Below are positions 28,481-32,651 of a DNA stretch of 32,651 nucleotides, in pieces; position 1 is the stretch's first letter, and the number at the start of each line of letters is the position of its first letter. The translations under genes were made by a program, and so were the position numbers. Origin of the DNA: Planctomycetales bacterium (GTDB lineage: Bacteria; Planctomycetota; Planctomycetia; Pirellulales; Lacipirellulaceae); contig JAGQOW010000050.1 in NCBI GenBank assembly GCA_020427155.1, positions 1 to 32,651 of the forward strand, given 5' to 3'. The notes under the pieces are model-generated. The model had not been told where the DNA came from. It saw nothing but the letters and a program-made list of their open reading frames with translations, and searched no databases.

Positions 28481-28607
28481 ACTTCTGCTTGGACAGACTT
28501 TTCCAAAAGCTATGTTTTGGAAGAGATGAATCTGTCTTGGGTGAGCGATGCGCGATTGGGTCTTGCCACACACATTTTACCGAGTCGCACGAAGCGAGGG
28601 ACACGTC

Positions 28608-29474
28608 ATGTATCCTGGAACACCAAATCATTCTGGTACATCAACCATGTGCTGCAAAAACGGCGTACGTCGCGGCCTTTCAATCATCGAATTTGTGGGT
28701 TGCCTGGTGGCGCTGTGTGGCGGAGTCATCCTCGGCTCGATGTATCTGGGCGTCGACTTGCAGCAGTTGGCGACTCATGCTTTGCAGCGGTCACAGTCAG
28801 TCGATCTGAGCCTGCTAGGTTTATCAGGCACCTCGGACGAACAAGCCCCGACTGACGACGAAGCGCCAGCGAGCGACGAGTTGTTGCAGGGCAGTTCGGA
28901 ATCTCATGCGACTGAACTTGCAGGCGGCCTCGAATCGGAGAACACCGGTGCTGCGAATGAAGAAGAATCAACCCAGGCTTCAGAAGAACAGTTGGCATCA
29001 CCAGTCGAAGTCGAATTGACCGAAGCCGAGCGCGAACAGGCTACGTTGGCCTACTGGACCGCCTTAGCTGCTTGCGTTCAAGAGGAATCGCTGAGCCGAC
29101 GCTCGGTAGGAAAAGCGGGTGAAAGCTGGCAATTGTTCGAGTATTTGACCTACCGCAAAGAAAATCATCAGCGCGCTGTCGACCAGATCGAACAGCTCGA
29201 CAGCCGAGGCGTTGACCCGAAAGTGACCGACCACGCGCAACAGGTGATTGCCTGGCATACCTCGGGAGTGAAATTGTATCAGCGCTCTCTCGACTTACTG
29301 ACCGACGGACCCGCAGGCGACCTGTCGGGGCCTTCGGCACAAAGCTGGCAGAGTGCGGCGACTCAGCATCGCATGGAAGAGAAGCTGGTGCAGGACAAGC
29401 ATCTGGGAGTGGCGAGCTATCTGACTCACACTTATAAGTCGCTAGGCCCGTTCAAACCCGCGGCCTTTCGCTAG
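28608..29474 (+). CDS. Prepilin-like membrane-anchored protein with helical C-terminal domain
   Basis: The 288-residue protein begins with a short basic leader ending RRG23, then L24-S-I-I-E28-FVGCLVAL: a type III (prepilin) signal with glycine at -1, glutamate at +5 and a hydrophobic helix to about residue 50. After cleavage by a prepilin peptidase it would be a pseudopilin or an anchored protein. Residues about 65-130 are acidic, Ser/Glu-rich and low-complexity. The C-terminal part (about 135-288) is mostly helical (EREQATLAYWTALAACVQEE, RKENHQRAVDQIEQLD) and ends with YLTHTYKSLGPF. The ATG at 28608 has GAGGG 7 nt upstream; the ATG at 28548 would add 20 residues. No other pilus gene is in the window. 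The function is unknown. Confidence 0.85.
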   Translation: MYPGTPNHSGTSTMCCKNGVRRGLSIIEFVGCLVALCGGVILGSMYLGVDLQQLATHALQRSQSVDLSLLGLSGTSDEQAPTDDEAPASDELLQGSSESHATELAGGLESENTGAANEEESTQASEEQLASPVEVELTEAEREQATLAYWTALAACVQEESLSRRSVGKAGESWQLFEYLTYRKENHQRAVDQIEQLDSRGVDPKVTDHAQQVIAWHTSGVKLYQRSLDLLTDGPAGDLSGPSAQSWQSAATQHRMEEKLVQDKHLGVASYLTHTYKSLGPFKPAAFR

Positions 29475-29533
29475 AAGTCCGTTGAGGGGTCGACTGGCAG
29501 AGCTTCCGAGCGGGGCGGGCCAATGCGGGCGAA

Positions 29534-29557
29534 GCCCTTTGCCGCTAGCAAAGAGGC
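29534..29557 (+). terminator. Hairpin after the prepilin-like gene
   Basis: GCCCTTTGC (29534-29542) and GCAAAG-A-GGC (29548-29557) form a 9-bp stem with one bulged A and a 5-nt loop, 60 bp after the stop codon. A second 6-bp stem, CAGCGG/CCGCTG, lies at 29595-29612. Neither is followed by a T-run. Confidence 0.35.
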
Positions 29558-29710
29558 CATACACCGAGGTGTTTCTGCGCGTATCGCCTGCTGCCAGCGG
29601 CCCTCTCCGCTGATGCGTTGCTTCTTCGCAGAGCGCGAATTAGGATGAAGAATTAGCGAAAACAAACCATTCCCTTACTTGGGTCAGAATCTAGGAAGAG
29701 GTATCTACCG

Positions 29711-30820
29711 ATGCAGACTTTCACTCGTACCGTGCTGTCCGGTTTCTTGACGATGTTGATGGTGGTAGACCCCGCATCGGCGGGTCGCTTGTTTCGCGCG
29801 GCTCGATGTCCAGTGCCCTGCGGACCGGTTTGTGTTGAGACTTGCCCGCCGGTCGAGTGCTGCTATCCCGTAGATTGCTGCCAGCCTGTGAGCTGTTGCA
29901 CCGAAACGGTGATCTACGATTCATCGCCTGTTCTGTGCTGCGAGGAACCTTCAGCTGTAAGCAAGCCCGAGGCAGCTGAAAGCGATCGGCCTGACTCTAT
30001 GCCCAATGAATCTGCAGATCAGGAGTTGCCAACTCCGACGGCCAATGCGGAACCGACTGTTGGTGATGAGCAGCAGTCTGCAGACAGACCCGCGAGCGCG
30101 ATCGTCAACAAGCCCACTGCAGAAGTCGACCCCGCTCCTGTGAGCCCGCCTGCTCCTGCAGTCACGCCTCAGCCCGTGATTGAGAGCGATGATACCGAAG
30201 TCAGCGAGTCGGCTTCCGAGCCTGACCTGGATTCGCTATTCGACGAACCCACGCCTCCAGAAGTTGAGCCCGCGATTGACGATAGTCCTGCCGAGGCGGC
30301 CCCGGCAGAAGATGTGTTCGACGAACCCGCTGCTCCAGAGGTCGACGCGCCAGCAGAACCGCTTGTTGAAGAACCTGTTTCCGAGGTAGAGCTCCCGTCC
30401 GAGGAGGATCCCTTGAATCAGCTTTTCACTCCGTCGGATGAAGAAGTACCTGCCGAGGTACCACCTGCCGAAGAGCCTGAAGAGTCCGAGGAGCCCGAGG
30501 AGCCCAACAAACCTGTGGTAGAAGACCTGTTCGGCCAACAACAGGACCAGCCCGTGCTACATGAGCCAGGCGGCCTGGCAAGCGCTGCCACTCGCTGGTG
30601 GACCGACGACGGGGCTCAGTTCCGTTGCGAGGCAAAACTGCTGAAGGTGACTTCCAAGCAAGTTGTGTTGAGCAAAGCCGATGGCCGTGTCGTCGCGGTG
30701 CCTTTCACTCGGCTATGTGACGAGGACCTTCGATTTGTCCATCAACAGGTCACTGCCCAACGCGAGTGGCTTGCCCGTCGCGATTCTTCCGATCAGCTAG
30801 CAAGCTTGTGGTCTGAGTAA
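29711..30820 (+). CDS. Secreted SHD1-domain protein with Cys-rich head and acidic proline-rich linker
   Basis: This 369-residue protein has a signal peptide with probable cleavage at A24 (DPASA). A head of 12 cysteines follows between residues 33 and 77, including three tandem copies of x-P-V-x-C-C (about 46-63). The linker (80-285) is acidic and rich in Pro/Glu/Ala, with repeated [DEN]-x-[LV]-F motifs (DSLF, EDVF, NQLF, EDLF). The C-terminal domain from about 290 (RWWTDDGAQFRCEAKLLKV, VVLSKADGRVVAVPFTRL) is an SLA1 homology domain 1 (SHD1), common in secreted or envelope planctomycete proteins. AGGAAGAGG lies about 10 nt upstream of the ATG. The head suggests disulfide cross-linking in the envelope. 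The role is unknown. Confidence 0.9.
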   Translation: MQTFTRTVLSGFLTMLMVVDPASAGRLFRAARCPVPCGPVCVETCPPVECCYPVDCCQPVSCCTETVIYDSSPVLCCEEPSAVSKPEAAESDRPDSMPNESADQELPTPTANAEPTVGDEQQSADRPASAIVNKPTAEVDPAPVSPPAPAVTPQPVIESDDTEVSESASEPDLDSLFDEPTPPEVEPAIDDSPAEAAPAEDVFDEPAAPEVDAPAEPLVEEPVSEVELPSEEDPLNQLFTPSDEEVPAEVPPAEEPEESEEPEEPNKPVVEDLFGQQQDQPVLHEPGGLASAATRWWTDDGAQFRCEAKLLKVTSKQVVLSKADGRVVAVPFTRLCDEDLRFVHQQVTAQREWLARRDSSDQLASLWSE

Positions 30821-30952
30821 GTGTGCTAGCGACCGCGTCATCGACGTCAAGGTTTCCGCAGATTTCCTAAATCAGCGCCAGCCAAAAGTCGATCTCCATG
30901 CAATAGCGGGCACGGAGTGCGCGCATTTGTTTTCATCCGGAGGGAACCTGAT

Positions 30953-31522
30953 ATGGAGCCTGCACTTTTAGGTCTTGCAGCGCCGTCGATTGCCTCGGCT
31001 GCTGGCAACGTTGGCCGTGCAGTCTCTACGGTTGCCCGACCGCTGGTCTCCCCTTTCGCGACGTTGCTCCAAAGGTTGCATGGCAACAGGCCGTCTCTCG
31101 CCGCAGAAACGCCGCAGGGCGTTACGCACCAAAGCCTTGGCGCACGAGCCGAGCAGCTGCAAGCAGACGTTGAAAGACGTATTTCCAGGGCCCTCGAGTC
31201 TTCGGGGATCGAGATTGAGCAGCCTCTTCGGTTGAGCGTATCTGAGTGGGATGGCAGCCTGGAAGTGAGCACCATCTCGCCTCAGCGAGAAGTGCTCGAG
31301 GCAGCATTAGCCAGCGATCCTGATCTTGCTGCAGACTTTCGCGAGTTGGCCGCCATACGTGGACTGCTTGCCGCGATCGACGATCATAAGCAGTTTGCCC
31401 AGGAATATGCCGACGACCCCCAGCGGGCGATTGCCGATCGTGCATGGCTGATCAACGATCGTTTTGAAGCGCAGTTAAGCATCTCAGCAGAGCACGGCCA
31501 GGCAGTGCTGACGTTCAAGTAA
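30953..31522 (+). CDS. Small protein of unknown function with helical C-terminal part
   Basis: This is a 189-residue protein. Residues 1-40 are mildly hydrophobic and Ala/Pro-rich (EPALLGLAAPSIASAAGNVG) but not a convincing signal peptide. A variable Gln/Arg-rich part follows, and then about 70-189 fold as amphipathic helices with short strands (LGARAEQLQADVERRISRAL, LSVSEWDGSLEVSTI, DFRELAAIRGLLAAID, QLSISAEHGQAVLTF). There is no catalytic motif. The ATG at 30953 has a strong GGAGGG 8 nt upstream, which rules out the GTG at 30917. It follows the SHD1 protein by 132 nt and converges on hemG. I do not recognise the family. Confidence 0.8.
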   Translation: MEPALLGLAAPSIASAAGNVGRAVSTVARPLVSPFATLLQRLHGNRPSLAAETPQGVTHQSLGARAEQLQADVERRISRALESSGIEIEQPLRLSVSEWDGSLEVSTISPQREVLEAALASDPDLAADFRELAAIRGLLAAIDDHKQFAQEYADDPQRAIADRAWLINDRFEAQLSISAEHGQAVLTFK

Positions 31523-31554
31523 GCGGCCTGTGTGCGCAGCGAAAGCAGCGAAGA

Positions 31555-32651
31555 TTACTCTGGACCGGGCGGGAAATGCGCGAGCAGACGCCGAGCAGCA
31601 TTATCGCCGCTATGAATGCACTGCGGGATGCCCACACCGCGGTACGCATTGCCTGCCAGTTCCAACCCGTCGAGTTGCGCTACGCGCTGCTCGATCGCCT
31701 CAACTAGTTGGACATGCCCTACATGATACTGTGGCATCTTTTCTCTCCAACGCACGACGTCGACTCGCAACGGAGCACCACGGATGCCGATTAGCTCGCC
31801 CAACTCGTCTTCAGCCAGTTGCTGCAACTTTTCGTCTGTCAGATCAACCTTCTCTGGTTGCAATGCGCCACCGAGAAAAACGCGCACCAGCACTTGGTCG
31901 TCGGGTGCGCGTCCAGGGTATTTCACGCTCGAAAAACTTGCCGCAACGATGTTCTTCTGCTCGACCGATGGCATGACCAGCCCAAAGCCGTCAAGCTGAC
32001 GGGCAATCTGGTCGCGGCGATAGACCAGGCAAACAACAGCGCTGCTGGCGTAGGAGATGTTACTTAGCAATTCGCCTAGTTGGGGATCGACCTCGTCGAC
32101 CAACACGGCTGCGAGCGGCGCGGGTACCGCGACGACTACTCCGTCGTATGGGCCGCAAGGTTCGTTGTTTTCGAGGTAAACCATCCACTTCTGGTCTGAG
32201 GTTCTAGAAACTCGCGAAATCGGTTTGCCTAAGTGTATGCCTGCTGGAGGTAAACGTTGGGCGAGCGCTTCGATTAACTGCCCCAGTCCCTCGCGTGGAG
32301 TCACAAAACTGGCATAGCGTGCGCCGCTTGCTCGCGAATCTGAGCCGCCGCCCTCGGAACTAGCTTGCCTCGCCTTGTGGAGTATCGCGCGGGTGAGGCT
32401 GCCGTACTCACGCTCGGCTACGATGGCATCGGGCATCGTCGCAGCAAGGCTCAGCTGTTCGGGATCGGCCGTGTAGATGCCGGCCAGCAAAGGTTGGACC
32501 AGGCGCTCGAAAGCTTCTCTGCCCAACCTCCGCGTGGCAAACGATGCAACGCTTTCGTCGTAGTCAGCACATTGGATTTCTTTGGGCGCCGGGATCCAAC
32601 GCTCGGCCACGAGCCGGAACTTTCCGCCCCAACTCAACAAGCGTGTCAGCA
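31555..32651 (-). CDS. hemG: Protoporphyrinogen (coproporphyrinogen) oxidase, C-terminal part
   Basis: This FAD-dependent enzyme oxidises protoporphyrinogen IX (or coproporphyrinogen III) late in haem synthesis. The window holds the last 365 codons; the start and the FAD-binding GxGxxG motif are outside to the right. Visible family features are ESVASFATRRLGREAFERLV and the family's LLAGIYTADPEQLSL, then RYASFVTPREGLGQLIEALAQRL, YDGVVVAVPAPLAAVL and the C-terminal FAD motif LAGNAYRGVGIPQCIHSGDNAAR. The length fits the HemY/PPOX-type flavoproteins, not the small FMN-type HemG of E. coli. Sequence alone does not separate the protoporphyrin and coproporphyrin activities. The stop lies 32 bp from the convergent small protein gene. 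Confidence 0.95.
   Translation of the reverse strand, partial: LTRLLSWGGKFRLVAERWIPAPKEIQCADYDESVASFATRRLGREAFERLVQPLLAGIYTADPEQLSLAATMPDAIVAEREYGSLTRAILHKARQASSEGGGSDSRASGARYASFVTPREGLGQLIEALAQRLPPAGIHLGKPISRVSRTSDQKWMVYLENNEPCGPYDGVVVAVPAPLAAVLVDEVDPQLGELLSNISYASSAVVCLVYRRDQIARQLDGFGLVMPSVEQKNIVAASFSSVKYPGRAPDDQVLVRVFLGGALQPEKVDLTDEKLQQLAEDELGELIGIRGAPLRVDVVRWREKMPQYHVGHVQLVEAIEQRVAQLDGLELAGNAYRGVGIPQCIHSGDNAARRLLAHFPPGPE

Larger units (their letters stand above)
28276..28607 (+). other. 332-bp leader region before the prepilin-like gene
   Basis: This gap holds three short perfect hairpins: 28344-28361, 28366-28385 and 28459-28480. The first two are listed as possible typA terminators. A weaker GCCGG/CCGGC pairing lies at 28304-28322, closer to the typA stop codon. 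Nothing here matches a riboswitch class that I can recognise. Confidence 0.4.

Noticed and set aside
28276..28607. Riboswitch (cyclic di-GMP or similar) in the gap after typA
   Set aside because: Hairpins are present, but none of the conserved loops or tetraloop-receptor sequences of known classes could be seen.

Overview
The window looks like chromosomal DNA of a planctomycete, probably a Pirellulales-type member of Planctomycetota. This is inferred from gene content, not from a marker gene. The clues are a UvrA with the '[17 protein letters not shown]' style N-terminus, a secreted SHD1-domain protein with a Cys-rich head, a Hanks-type Ser/Thr kinase with a planctomycete-style N-terminal region, a large VWA/MoxR/DUF58 cluster, long secreted proteins of unknown function, short operons on both strands, and irregular use of Shine-Dalgarno sites and of ATG/GTG starts. 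No rRNA, tRNA, CRISPR array, insertion sequence or phage gene was seen. The sequence reads as ordinary core chromosome with several lineage-specific genes.

Layout. 1-2814: divergent DNA repair genes, uvrA (partial, minus) against a small membrane protein plus ligA (plus). 2932-9465: three minus-strand genes, a secreted multidomain protein, then glycerate 2-kinase, then a polytopic membrane/TPR fusion with buried His/Glu/Asp residues. 9876-11729: a small helical protein and a Ser/Thr kinase ending in a degenerate receiver domain. 11773-13454 (minus): a Sua5-protein arginine phosphatase fusion followed by rpiB, an order that matches the Bacillus ywlC-ywlE-ywlF neighbourhood. 13756-22845 (plus): an NHL lipoprotein, then a VWA/GATase-like membrane protein, MoxR ATPase, DUF58 protein, BatA-like protein and a methyltransferase. 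22920-25899 (minus): a PAS/GAF/receiver protein and a membrane-anchored metallophosphoesterase, facing the methyltransferase across a strong hairpin. 26386-28275: typA/bipA. 28608-31522 (plus): a prepilin-like protein, the Cys-rich SHD1 protein and a small unknown protein. 31555-32651 (minus): the C-terminal part of a protoporphyrinogen oxidase.

The genes that clearly work together are the MoxR/DUF58/VWA set (an AAA+ ATPase with three MIDAS-type envelope or cytosolic partners), and the Sua5-phosphatase-RpiB set as a conserved housekeeping neighbourhood. The least explained items are the membrane/TPR fusion, the Cys-rich SHD1 protein with repeated acidic-x-[LV]-F motifs, the prepilin-like protein, and a minus-strand intrinsic terminator that has no minus-strand gene upstream of it.
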